DNA of 64,000 nt from contig JAHBUR010000005.1 of assembly GCA_019637975.1 (NCBI GenBank), forward strand, positions 62,001 through 126,000, read 5' to 3'. The first letter of the stretch is position 1, and each line of letters begins with the position of its first letter. The notes below the pieces were generated by a model, which was given only the letters and a program-made list of their open reading frames with translations, was not told the DNA's origin and made no database searches. Positions 44,357 to 52,653 of the stretch are shown here, one piece after another. The stretch is from Bacteroidota bacterium. Its GTDB lineage: Bacteria; Bacteroidota; Ignavibacteria; UBA10030; UBA6906. A program made the translations under genes and the position numbers.

Positions 44357-44911
44357 CTAATGAAGCACATCGGCTTCCTGAGCAATCTCTGCTTCAAAAA
44401 CAAAAAGTTCCACCTCCGGAAATCGCCAGGCGTACGGTGGAAGTCCGGCTTTTTGCATCGCTGCTTTGAGGAAAGTCTCGCGGTCGAGAGCATATTCTGC
44501 CGCCACCTGGGGAAGAAGCAACCCGCGTTGTTTGCCCAAGGCAACTACCAATCCGTGCATGCCGAGTTCAATCTCCTCGGACCCGGTGATGCGGTGGAGC
44601 GGAGAGAGAACCGACACCTCGAGAGTCGCCTCTTCCACTTCCGCTAGTGTCATTGGAGGAAAACGGGGATCGTCAAGAGCCGCTTTTACGGCAACTTCCG
44701 CTACAACTTCAACGACCGGTTTTTCCGATTCGATCTGGCCGATGCACCCGCGCAATTTGTGGTCAATCCGGATTGTCACAAATGCTCCGGCAGATTGTTC
44801 CAGACCCCCGGTTGTTGAAGCGGGAAAATGAAACTCCTGCCGCTTCAACGCGCATGTAATGGCCTTGCGCGCAACAGCCAATAACTCCTGCTTCTCTTCC
44901 TGCGATAACAT
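44357..44911 (-). CDS. amrA: AmmeMemoRadiSam system protein A (AMMECR1 family)
   Basis: 184 residues with the AMMECR1 signature: GAFVTIRIDHKLRGCIGQIES (the LRGCIG motif), DPRFPPMTLAEVEEATLEVSVLSP, and KQRGLLLPQVAAEY. It is the first gene of the operon AMMECR1-MEMO-DUF2520-nucleotidyltransferase. The third member of the system, the radical SAM protein, is not next to it. Confidence 0.93.
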   Translation of the reverse strand: MLSQEEKQELLAVARKAITCALKRQEFHFPASTTGGLEQSAGAFVTIRIDHKLRGCIGQIESEKPVVEVVAEVAVKAALDDPRFPPMTLAEVEEATLEVSVLSPLHRITGSEEIELGMHGLVVALGKQRGLLLPQVAAEYALDRETFLKAAMQKAGLPPYAWRFPEVELFVFEAEIAQEADVLH

Positions 44912-44956
44912 GGCCTTTAGTCCCGTTTTTCCCGGAAGAAGCCGCTCTGAACAAAG

Positions 44957-44987
44957 AAAACCTAACTAAAAACCGTGCGAGTTTCAA
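44957..44987 (-). promoter_or_regulatory. Bacteroidota-type promoter for AMMECR1-MEMO
   Basis: On the minus strand TTG (44987-44985), 20 bases, TAGGTTTT (44964-44957). It lies 46 bases upstream of the AMMECR1 ATG. Confidence 0.5.
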
Positions 44988-45069
44988 GCAAGCAGATCCC
45001 GCGGCACCCCGGAGATATCTGAAGAAAATCACGAAAGAATTCTCGAACTTCATTTCGTGGGATTCTCTT

Positions 45070-45100
45070 TTGACTTTTGAAAACGACAAGCGTATATTTC
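45070..45100 (+). promoter_or_regulatory. Bacteroidota-type promoter upstream of the sigma-54-type regulator
   Basis: TTG (45070-45072), 20 bases, TATATTTC (45093-45100). If used, the transcript has a leader of ~375 bases. Confidence 0.5.
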
Positions 45101-45482
45101 GGCTGAACGTTTACCTACCTCATTCATCCGGTTCAAGTTCATTCTCATATCATCGATAATTAGACTTACCGCTTCAGCAGGATCTATCAGGGCGTCCGGC
45201 TACAGCACGGTAATTCCGGCACGATTCAATCGAGAACCAGGAACTCGATCGAAAACGGCCGCGAGTTGTGCAGAAAGGCATAGTAGTTCATAGCTGTGTG
45301 CTTACTGCGCGACAAATTCTGCAATTCATTGCAACTGGGACGATATCCAAGAAACAGAAGCAAATTGAATGCAGAACAATAAAAGTGCTACTATGCTTTG
45401 ACTATCTGCCGGCATATTCCTATTCCGGACGCCGGTGTAAACGCTCCGCATACCTCTGCGGAAACAACTTTCGGGAGGGAAT
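45101..45482 (+). other. long structured leader/intergenic region
   Basis: About 380 bases without a credible gene. Hairpins include ATCGAG (45229-45234) / CTCGAT (45244-45249) and CCGCA (45446-45450) / TGCGG (45457-45461), the latter just ahead of the GGGAGGG ribosome site. No known RNA family recognised. Confidence 0.5.
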
Positions 45483-46862
45483 ATGGATACCCTGCTTCTT
45501 GTCGACCGCGACAAATCGTTTCAGGAACGTGCAGCTTCCTATTGGGGAACGCATTTTTCCGTCATCTGCGCAGACAGCATTAACCCGGCACTCGAAGCCC
45601 TCACAACACGCAAAATCGATGTAGTGCTGATCGAAATCTCGTTCCTGACCGGAGATGTGAACCTCATCACCCGCATCAAGAAAGAATTCGATCCCCATCT
45701 TCCTGTGATTGTTCTGTGCGAACAGGGCAACCTCGATCAGGCTATTACCGCGATGCGAAGCGGAGCCTACGATTTCACACTCAAAGGACTCAATCCCGAA
45801 CTCCTCTTCGAAAAAATTGCCGGCGCCCTCCGATTCCGGGAGTCGGAAATGCATCTGCAGCTCCTTCACACAAACGCTGCCGAAAAGCACGATCGCTTTG
45901 TGTTCGCAAGTGATGCCATGAAGAAAATCCATTTTGAAATCACCCGACTTGCAGAGCAGAATTTTGATGTGCTACTGTGCGGAGAAACCGGAGTTGGCAA
46001 GGACTTACTGGCGTTCGAACTTCACCGTCGCAGCAGCCGTGCGGCAAAGCCCTTTATTACGCTTCCCATGCGCTCGTTGAGCGAGACGTTGATCGAATCC
46101 GAGTTGTTCGGTCACGAAAAGGGGGCGTTCTCCGGAGCCGACAGTATGAAAATCGGAAAACTGGAAGCCGCCAACCAGGGAACATTGTACATTCCGGAGA
46201 TTTCAACACTCACTGAATTGTTGCAGTTGAAGCTTCTTCATTTTCTACAGTACAAAACCATCACGCGGGTCGGACAGGATTCGAGAAAGCCGGAAATACC
46301 TCTCGATGTCCGGTTGGTGTTTGCCACGAACAAACGTTTGGAAGATGAGGTGGAAAGAGGACATGTTCGTGAGGATTTCTACTACCGAATCAGCGGCGTT
46401 ACGATCATGATCCCGCCGCTTCGCGAACGGGTCGACGATATCGAGCCTCTCTTCAGGTACTTCCTGGGCAAGTACACGCCTCTGACAACTGCGCTGCCCT
46501 TTTCCATTGCCGACGAACTTCTTGATGCTCTGCGGCACTATCGGTGGCCCGGCAATGTGCGCGAGATTGAGAATTGCGTGAAACAGATTCTTGCAAAGTC
46601 AAGCAACAACATGCTGAACATATCTAATCTTCCGTTCTCGGTCGAAAGTGCCGAAGCAGGTGAAACCTGTCGCGTTTGTCTCGGGACAAAGTTTGCGAAT
46701 TTCACCAAGTACTCTCAGGCTGAGACACAATTCAAACGGGCATATTTTTCCGTTCTGATGGAGCATGTCGGAAATAACATTTCACTTGCCGCGAAAGCAG
46801 CCGGAATGACACCGCAAGGACTTCGCAAGGCACTCAAAACATTGACTCTGGATAGACATTGA
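45483..46862 (+). CDS. sigma-54-type response regulator with degenerate receiver and Walker B
   Basis: 459 residues, NtrC-like order. Receiver (1-120): acidic pocket D8/D10 kept, but the phospho-acceptor is Glu51 (VVLIEIS), the usual Thr/Ser is C79 and K101 is kept. AAA+ domain: Walker A GETGVGKD (167-174), sigma-54 loop GAFSGA (214-219) in place of GAFTGA, Walker B GTLYIPEI (233-240) with Pro238 where Asp is expected, and LRERVDDIEPLF late. A Fis-type HTH closes it (LAAKAAGMTPQGLRKAL). The Glu may mimic phosphate and make it constitutive. ATPase activity is doubtful without the Asp. A -24/-12 site lies 130 bp downstream. Confidence 0.9.
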   Translation: MDTLLLVDRDKSFQERAASYWGTHFSVICADSINPALEALTTRKIDVVLIEISFLTGDVNLITRIKKEFDPHLPVIVLCEQGNLDQAITAMRSGAYDFTLKGLNPELLFEKIAGALRFRESEMHLQLLHTNAAEKHDRFVFASDAMKKIHFEITRLAEQNFDVLLCGETGVGKDLLAFELHRRSSRAAKPFITLPMRSLSETLIESELFGHEKGAFSGADSMKIGKLEAANQGTLYIPEISTLTELLQLKLLHFLQYKTITRVGQDSRKPEIPLDVRLVFATNKRLEDEVERGHVREDFYYRISGVTIMIPPLRERVDDIEPLFRYFLGKYTPLTTALPFSIADELLDALRHYRWPGNVREIENCVKQILAKSSNNMLNISNLPFSVESAEAGETCRVCLGTKFANFTKYSQAETQFKRAYFSVLMEHVGNNISLAAKAAGMTPQGLRKALKTLTLDRH

Positions 46863-46993
46863 CTTTCTGCTCATACCGTTTGTACCATTCCTTCGAGAAA
46901 CGCTTGTTTACGAAAAAGTAACCTGAGTTTCTTCCTCACTCCAACCTATCCATAATAAGCTTCAAAAAGGTATCAATTTCGCCGGGTAATCGC

Positions 46994-47008
46994 TGGCACG
47001 TCGTTGGC
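46994..47008 (+). promoter_or_regulatory. sigma-54 -24/-12 promoter candidate
   Basis: TGGCACG (46994-47000), four bases, TGGC (47005-47008). The -24 half is perfect and the GG-N10-GC spacing is exact; the -12 half has TGGC instead of TTGC. Expected start near 47020, ahead of the zinc-ribbon gene and the cargo gene. Confidence 0.5.
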
Positions 47009-47028
47009 GAAAGCTAACCTGAATCCAG

Positions 47029-47304
47029 ATGTTGAGTGTCTCTTTCCCCAAGAGAAGAGGAGTGATTCAGAACGCAGCCAATCAAGGTCGGGATGTTGTT
47101 GTACGAACCCGATACAAACTCTGTCCGCACTGCGCCAATTTTTCCGAGTTTTCGGCGCAGCAGGTCTTCTGTATTGTTTGTGGTGTTAAGTTGCTTGAGG
47201 ATTGCAGCCAATGTCGGGAGCCAATAATCTATCCAACGGCCCGATACTGTCCGGCGTGCGGAACACGGTTGGTAAGAAACGGGAGAGATTCTGAGCTTAC
47301 ATAA
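47029..47304 (+). CDS. small double zinc-ribbon protein
   Basis: 91 residues with four Cys pairs: LCPHC, FCIVCG, DCSQC and YCPACGTRL. This is the double zinc ribbon layout, used for protein or nucleic-acid contacts. The N-terminal 30 residues look unstructured, so the true start may lie inside; an in-frame GTG at 47062 follows AGAGG closely. If the -24/-12 site is used, the ATG at 47029 would be almost leaderless. Confidence 0.6.
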   Translation: MLSVSFPKRRGVIQNAANQGRDVVVRTRYKLCPHCANFSEFSAQQVFCIVCGVKLLEDCSQCREPIIYPTARYCPACGTRLVRNGRDSELT

Positions 47305-47481
47305 CTCCCGAAGATTCGCAGAGGAAATATCTAGAGGTCGCATACTAATTTGTTCAACAATCAGAAAGGGGGTATTGACGCACTTTGTATGAAACGGAAA
47401 CCCAACACTTCAGTTGAAGTCCCCCGTCTCCCAAACGAGAGAGAGACTCAACAGCTCATTCACAATTCAGGAGACACAACA

Positions 47482-49848
47482 ATGAGAATCGTTTCTTTGT
47501 GTATTGTTTTTCTTTTCGTCTGTTTGCTTTTGTGCAGCAATAGCGACGCCCTCGCGGGTGTTGGTACGGTTACGGTACAACTCAAAGCGAGCGATGGAAT
47601 TGCCGGCGTTGCCAATGCCAAGGTGTCGTATTTCAAGGGTGGAAAGCAGCTTCTCGGTTATACTGATGCCAATGGTGATTTTAGTGCCTACATTACAGAC
47701 ATTGCCGGCACCACGACAATTCACCTCGAGCCTCCCTCCGGAGGAAACAGAATATGGCTTCTAGTTGATCCGGGAACCAATCCGACACTCACAGCACAGA
47801 TGGTTGCCGTAACCATTGATCTAAAGACCTGTGCAGGCGCTTCACTGACGGGTGAGGCCTTCTATTACAAAGGTGGATTTACGAGCTTGGGCAATACTCC
47901 TGTCATCGTCGACCTTCTTCCTTACACGGGTCTCGGCCCCGGCCAGGGCAACTACGATTTCCAAGTGAAATATGATGGTCGCACAAGCCAGATCCACACG
48001 CAGGATGTTTCTGTTGATCCAGTTGTTGTTTTCAAGACAACAAAAGTCTCGCTCTTCGGCAGCAATATCCTCTGGTACAATAACGGATGGAAACCATTTA
48101 CAAGTCCCAAGGAGGTAATGGGGGGTACAAGCAATAGGTACGGCAACATTGCGTGGGCTGATTTCAAATTTGATGGTTCAGGAAGTCCAACCGTCACGAT
48201 GAACATTGATGGCTGCAACCTCACAGGTGGGTACCTGAAATTGGTAGATGAAGCAGGCAATCCACTCGGCAATTTCCCTCCTGAGTATCCGGGAGAGACA
48301 CGCATTCTGAAGTACAAGTATCGTTGCGGCGGCACTTGGGGTCCTGAGACCGCGTTCAAGACCGATGCCAACGGCAAGTTCTTCTACGCGATCGACGCAG
48401 GTTGCACCAACTGGGACAAGAAGATCACGCTGACTCTGAATCAGACTTCACTGGAACAAGATGTAACTGTCAACTCTGTTTTCCAAGCTGCCAAGGTGAA
48501 CGTTAGCCTGGCTACGTGCAATCCCGCTGCGCCTTTGGCAGGTGGCGTCGTGGAACAAGGCGGCGGCCACTGGTACACCCATGGCACAACGAACGGCACA
48601 GGTACAGTGTCATTCTACACATTCCCCGGAAATATCAAGGTGAGGATGAGCTACAACTACGGGAGCCAAACCCTAAACTCGGTCCCAATTGTCGCTGGCG
48701 TCAATCCTATCAACTTCACGACAACCACTGTGAATTTCTACTATGGCGGGACAATAAAAATCCAAGTTGGCGGATGGCCTACTATAGCGATGCCGATTGA
48801 ACTTCTTCCCGGTACATACGGGTTCAGATTCGGCAGCACACAGGTAAGCGGAATTAGCATTAGTAGCTGCGAAATGAACAAGGCATTTCTCACCGTTGTC
48901 GATGAGAATGGTAACGGTGTTGCCGGCGGCAAAGCGAGACCGGCGTATGGTGGCACGTGGGGCTCCACGCTTCCGGGTGAAACGAATGCCAACGGAATCT
49001 TGCTGGCTGACATACCCCCTGGATTTACCAAGATTGAAATGACGGTCAATCAGGGTTCACAGGAACAGACGTTGGCACAGTTGAACGCCTCTAACTATAA
49101 GTGGGTTACTCAAATTCTTCGTGTTTGGCTCCATGACCATGCCAACGCGGCGATCACTGATCAACTCGGTGTTCTTGACCAAGGTGGCGGTCATTGGGTC
49201 ACGTGGGGCAATCTTAATGCTTTGGGATATAGGGATGTTCAGCTATTCCCTCGATCCGGTGCCTACACATTCAGGATGAACTACAATTGCAATGCACAAA
49301 CACTGAACCCTGTTGTGAGCGTAAGCGCTGGAATCCAGAATTTCTACTTCCAGACTGGTGAGGTTATTGGTCCCACCGCGACGCAATATCAGGGCTGCGG
49401 GTGGTCCACATTTACGAATCCAATGGAGCAGATGCCCGGTACCCGCGCATTCAAGTTCAATGATGGCACTCCGCAAACCAACTTCACAATTGTTGCGGGG
49501 CAGATACTCACAATTCCGGCGGGAACGTACACACTGCCAAAAGAGCCTGTTCCCGAACAGCAAACACCGACTACGTTTGGCCTCTCGCAGAACTTCCCGA
49601 ATCCTTTTAACCCATCCACGACGATTCGTGTCGCCCTTCCTGTTGACGCAACTGTTAGCCTTGTTGTGTACAACACGCTGGGTCAGAAGGTGGGAGAGTT
49701 AATGAACGGAACCGTGAGCGCTGGCTATCACGATGTCACGTTTGACGCAAGCAACCTTGCGAGCGGGCTCTATATCTACAGAATCGCTGCCCGAGGAGCT
49801 GACGGCAAGGAATTCAGCAGCGTCCAAAAAATGTTGCTGATGAAGTAA
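47482..49848 (+). CDS. type IX-secreted repeat protein, paralogue 1
   Basis: 788 residues. AGGAG and a signal peptide (FLFVCLLLCSNSDALAG) fix the start. The body repeats a beta-rich module of ~100 residues with recurrent signatures EQGGGHWYTHG / DQGGGHWVTWG, MSYNYGSQTLN / MNYNCNAQTLN, and GGW ... ELLPGTYGFRFG / GCGW ... EQMPGTRAFKF, related to prealbumin-like carboxypeptidase-regulatory folds. The end is a type IX sorting domain (NFPNPFNPSTTIRVALP ... LLMK). No catalytic motif is visible. Likely a surface adhesin or glycan-binding fibre. Its paralogue lies downstream. Confidence 0.88.
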   Translation: MRIVSLCIVFLFVCLLLCSNSDALAGVGTVTVQLKASDGIAGVANAKVSYFKGGKQLLGYTDANGDFSAYITDIAGTTTIHLEPPSGGNRIWLLVDPGTNPTLTAQMVAVTIDLKTCAGASLTGEAFYYKGGFTSLGNTPVIVDLLPYTGLGPGQGNYDFQVKYDGRTSQIHTQDVSVDPVVVFKTTKVSLFGSNILWYNNGWKPFTSPKEVMGGTSNRYGNIAWADFKFDGSGSPTVTMNIDGCNLTGGYLKLVDEAGNPLGNFPPEYPGETRILKYKYRCGGTWGPETAFKTDANGKFFYAIDAGCTNWDKKITLTLNQTSLEQDVTVNSVFQAAKVNVSLATCNPAAPLAGGVVEQGGGHWYTHGTTNGTGTVSFYTFPGNIKVRMSYNYGSQTLNSVPIVAGVNPINFTTTTVNFYYGGTIKIQVGGWPTIAMPIELLPGTYGFRFGSTQVSGISISSCEMNKAFLTVVDENGNGVAGGKARPAYGGTWGSTLPGETNANGILLADIPPGFTKIEMTVNQGSQEQTLAQLNASNYKWVTQILRVWLHDHANAAITDQLGVLDQGGGHWVTWGNLNALGYRDVQLFPRSGAYTFRMNYNCNAQTLNPVVSVSAGIQNFYFQTGEVIGPTATQYQGCGWSTFTNPMEQMPGTRAFKFNDGTPQTNFTIVAGQILTIPAGTYTLPKEPVPEQQTPTTFGLSQNFPNPFNPSTTIRVALPVDATVSLVVYNTLGQKVGELMNGTVSAGYHDVTFDASNLASGLYIYRIAARGADGKEFSSVQKMLLMK

Positions 49849-49908
49849 GACCTGAAGGCCCAGACTGTTTGGGAGACAGGCGGTTTCGTTTGGGTCGTCG
49901 AAGACGCA

Positions 49909-49954
49909 GAGGGCACTCCAACAGATTCGTCTGAGGGAGTGCCCTCGACTGTTT
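49909..49954 (+). terminator. terminator after paralogue 1
   Basis: Perfect 11-bp stem GAGGGCACTCC / GGAGTGCCCTC with a 16-base loop, then GACTGTTTT. Confidence 0.7.
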
Positions 49955-50066
49955 TGCTGATACCCCAGAAATCTGCGGCCACAGAGAAGAAACTGCGGAT
50001 CGTGAGTTGGGGGAAACTCTGGTTCTCAGAGGGGTAACTACTGTTTCTTTTGGAGATCTTTGAACA

Positions 50067-50096
50067 TGAAAGACCTGTAAATACGCTGGTCTTTCA
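50067..50096. repeat. perfect 9-bp inverted repeat upstream of paralogue 2
   Basis: Arms 50067-50075 and 50088-50096 with a 12-base loop. No T tract follows. It could be an operator or an mRNA leader hairpin. Confidence 0.55.
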
Positions 50097-50232
50097 GCAT
50101 TGGCAGTACGGCATGACTTTTGGCTTCACCTTCATCTAAAACAGGCTGTACCCGTCAAGTGCCTTGCTCAAATAGTTGCAAGGATTTAGAAACAACAACA
50201 ACTCCATCAAACTTAGAGAGGGGAGTACAACC

Positions 50233-52485
50233 ATGAACAAAAACAAGTATGTTGTCGCGACGATTGGTGCCATACTCGTGCTGATAATCGCGATGGGAAC
50301 TGCATTTTCTCAGACGATTCCTGTTACTGTTTGCCTCAAAGCAAGTGACGGAATCACTGGATTGCAGGGTGCGGTGGTAGAATACGCCCCAGGCGGAACA
50401 TGGTTTTCTTTTGGAACCACTGGTATCGACGGTTGCGTTTCTCTGGGGCTTGATGCGAATTATACCAATGTGAAGATTAAGATTGCGTACAACCAAGGGA
50501 GTCGGCAGCTCACTCAGAACATACAGACGAATCCCAGCTACAATTTCCAAACCAGCGAGACTTTCGTTCAAGTGATTGATCATCTGGGCAATCCAATCTC
50601 AGGTGCACTTGTTAGTCAAGGTGGTGGTTACTGGTATGATCATGGCTACACTGGCGTTGATGGAAAATACATGCTTCAGTTGTTTCTACCCGATTTGTAC
50701 AAATTCAAGGCAACGGTGAACCATACAAGCCTGACTCTAGAGAGCCAGCCAATGCCAATAGTGTTCCAGACCGGCTTGGTGCGGCGGGACAATGACTATG
50801 CAGGCACAATCAGATCTTCATTGATTGGAGGTTGGCAGTATCTTTGGCCGACTCCCGGTTCATCAGTTGAGATGCTTCCAGGAACATATTCCATGCAGTA
50901 CAATCCTATTCCCGCTGGCGGATCGCCTGAGGCGGTAACGGTTGTTGCCGGGCAGGTCAAGGTAATTCCATGGGGTGGCGCCGTCACATCATACACTCTT
51001 ACGTATACAGCTGGTCCAGGCGGCACGCTCGCAGGCACGACCCCACAGACTGTAGCCTCAGGCGGAAACGGGACACAGATAACGGCAGTACCCGATCAAG
51101 GATATCACTTCGTCAGTTGGAGCGATGGCGTGCTGACTGCATCGCGAACGGATGCGAATGTCACGGCAAACATTGACGTGACAGCGAACTTCGCCCTTGA
51201 CACGTATCAGTTGACTGTTATTTCAGCGCCGGGCGGTTCCATCACAGCACCCGCTGCCCTGCCAACAGCCGTAGAACACGGCGTCCCGACACCGATAACG
51301 GTAACCCCTGTAGCAGGTTATACGTTCAACGGGTGGATTGTCGAAACGGGTACGGCAACTTTGGCTGATGCATCCCAGTCGAGCACAACCGTAACATTGA
51401 CCTCAGGCAACGCTACCGTTAAAGCAACATTTACAGGTCTACCCGGAACCATTTGCGGTACAGTGAAGGCAGGTACTGTTCCGCTGGAGAATGTAAAAGT
51501 CGAGTTACGCGATGGCAATGGCGAATTAGTGGACTGGCTCTACACCAATACTGCGGGCTACTACTGTTTCAACACCGTTAATCCCGACAACTACCAGGTA
51601 CTCATTGTCAAACCGCTCGGGTATGCCATTGATCCGAACTATCAGAACATAGCTCTCATGCCCGCAGAGACAAGAACTGTGGATTTCGTTCTCACAAATG
51701 TTGTTCTCTGCAACAGGGCGAGGGACTTCTCCTATTGGAAGCATCAGTTCGAAACACACAGGTGTCGCAGGCATAATTGGCAGGAAAGCCTTGAAAAACT
51801 GAACGGCTACATTGCCGCCGTGCATCAATATTATACGCCGCACTTCCCGATATTTGCAAGCCTGACTGACAAGGACAATTGGGAAGATCTCTTCACAATG
51901 CGCAGCAATCACCCGATGCGAAAGAAGGCCATCAAGCAATTGGCCGCCCTTGTAATGAACTTCGTCTCGCTGAAGATCGGGCAAAACACCATCGTCACCA
52001 GAGACAACAAAACAGCTGGCGATGTACTGACGTACGTGTCCCAACTCGTCACCAACAGCACCTCGAATGACGATAACCTCGCCCGCCAACTCGCAATGAA
52101 GGTGAACGATGGCGACAAGATCCCCGCTGGAATCGTGCCTGATGGATCAATTCTGTACAAGGGGAGCAGCGGAAATCACAACATCAACTGGGGATTCGAT
52201 ATCCCGAAGGAATACGCCCTTGAGCAGAATTATCCGAATCCGTTCAACCCCTCGACGATTATCAGATTCGCTGTTCCTGTCGAGGGGAATTTGAGCCTTG
52301 CAGTGTTCAACACTCTTGGTCAGCAACTCATGGAATTGATGAACGGAACGGTGAATCCCGGAACGTATGAGGTTCAATTCGAAGCATCGAGTCTTGCCAG
52401 TGGCTTATACTTCTACAGAATTGCCGCCAAGGGGTCGGATGGCAGCACGTTCAGCAGCGTCCGAAAAATGTTGCTCATGAAGTAA
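50233..52485 (+). CDS. type IX-secreted repeat protein, paralogue 2, with InlB-type repeats
   Basis: 750 residues; GGGAG and the signal peptide (ATIGAILVLIIAMGTAFSQ) fix the start. The N-terminal third shares modules with paralogue 1 (VSQGGGYWYDHGYTG, GGWQYLWP ... EMLPGTYSMQY). Then come two InlB B-like repeats (YTAGPGGTLAGTTPQ ... HFVSWSDG and VISAPGGSITAPAA ... YTFNGWIV), a SdrD/CarboxypepD-like domain (CGTVKAGTVPLENVKVEL), a ~140-residue helical domain rich in Trp, His and Arg (FSYWKHQFETHRCRRHNWQ), and a type IX sorting domain ending LLMK. The sorting domains of the two paralogues are nearly alike. Confidence 0.88.
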   Translation: MNKNKYVVATIGAILVLIIAMGTAFSQTIPVTVCLKASDGITGLQGAVVEYAPGGTWFSFGTTGIDGCVSLGLDANYTNVKIKIAYNQGSRQLTQNIQTNPSYNFQTSETFVQVIDHLGNPISGALVSQGGGYWYDHGYTGVDGKYMLQLFLPDLYKFKATVNHTSLTLESQPMPIVFQTGLVRRDNDYAGTIRSSLIGGWQYLWPTPGSSVEMLPGTYSMQYNPIPAGGSPEAVTVVAGQVKVIPWGGAVTSYTLTYTAGPGGTLAGTTPQTVASGGNGTQITAVPDQGYHFVSWSDGVLTASRTDANVTANIDVTANFALDTYQLTVISAPGGSITAPAALPTAVEHGVPTPITVTPVAGYTFNGWIVETGTATLADASQSSTTVTLTSGNATVKATFTGLPGTICGTVKAGTVPLENVKVELRDGNGELVDWLYTNTAGYYCFNTVNPDNYQVLIVKPLGYAIDPNYQNIALMPAETRTVDFVLTNVVLCNRARDFSYWKHQFETHRCRRHNWQESLEKLNGYIAAVHQYYTPHFPIFASLTDKDNWEDLFTMRSNHPMRKKAIKQLAALVMNFVSLKIGQNTIVTRDNKTAGDVLTYVSQLVTNSTSNDDNLARQLAMKVNDGDKIPAGIVPDGSILYKGSSGNHNINWGFDIPKEYALEQNYPNPFNPSTIIRFAVPVEGNLSLAVFNTLGQQLMELMNGTVNPGTYEVQFEASSLASGLYFYRIAAKGSDGSTFSSVRKMLLMK

Positions 52486-52511
52486 CCATCGCAATATCAA
52501 CGACTCAACAG

Positions 52512-52546
52512 GAGGCACATACGCAAGTGTGTGCCTCGCCTTTTTT
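52512..52546 (+). terminator. intrinsic terminator after paralogue 2
   Basis: GAGGCACA / TGTGCCTC stem, followed by GCCTTTTTT. Confidence 0.9.
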
Positions 52547-52565
52547 CCACCCATTCGCTGCGTCA

Positions 52566-52596
52566 TTGCAACTCTTTTCTGACTTCCCTACCTTGG
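52566..52596 (+). promoter_or_regulatory. Bacteroidota-type promoter for the phosphohexomutase
   Basis: TTG (52566-52568), 20 bases, TACCTTGG (52589-52596), one mismatch to TAnnTTTG. Confidence 0.5.
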
Positions 52597-52609
52597 GAAG
52601 GCTTAAACC

Positions 52610-52651
52610 GGTCAAATTCCAGATTTCAAATTCCAGACTCCAGACTCACAT
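52610..52651. repeat. degenerate heptad array next to a start codon
   Basis: Successive 7-mers TTCCAGA, TTTCAAA, TTCCAGA, CTCCAGA, CTCACAT (52617-52651) lie directly before the phosphohexomutase ATG and replace any ribosome site. Confidence 0.6.
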
Positions 52652-52653
52652 TC

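Larger units (their letters stand above)
49849..50232 (+). other. intergenic region between the two paralogues
   Basis: No gene seen. It holds a terminator at 49909-49954 and a perfect inverted repeat, TGAAAGACC (50067-50075) / GGTCTTTCA (50088-50096). I found no good Bacteroidota-type or -24/-12 promoter. Confidence 0.5.

Noticed and set aside
45101-45482. Small RNA gene such as SRP, 6S or tmRNA
   Set aside because: None of the conserved core sequences of these RNAs is present; only short hairpins are seen.
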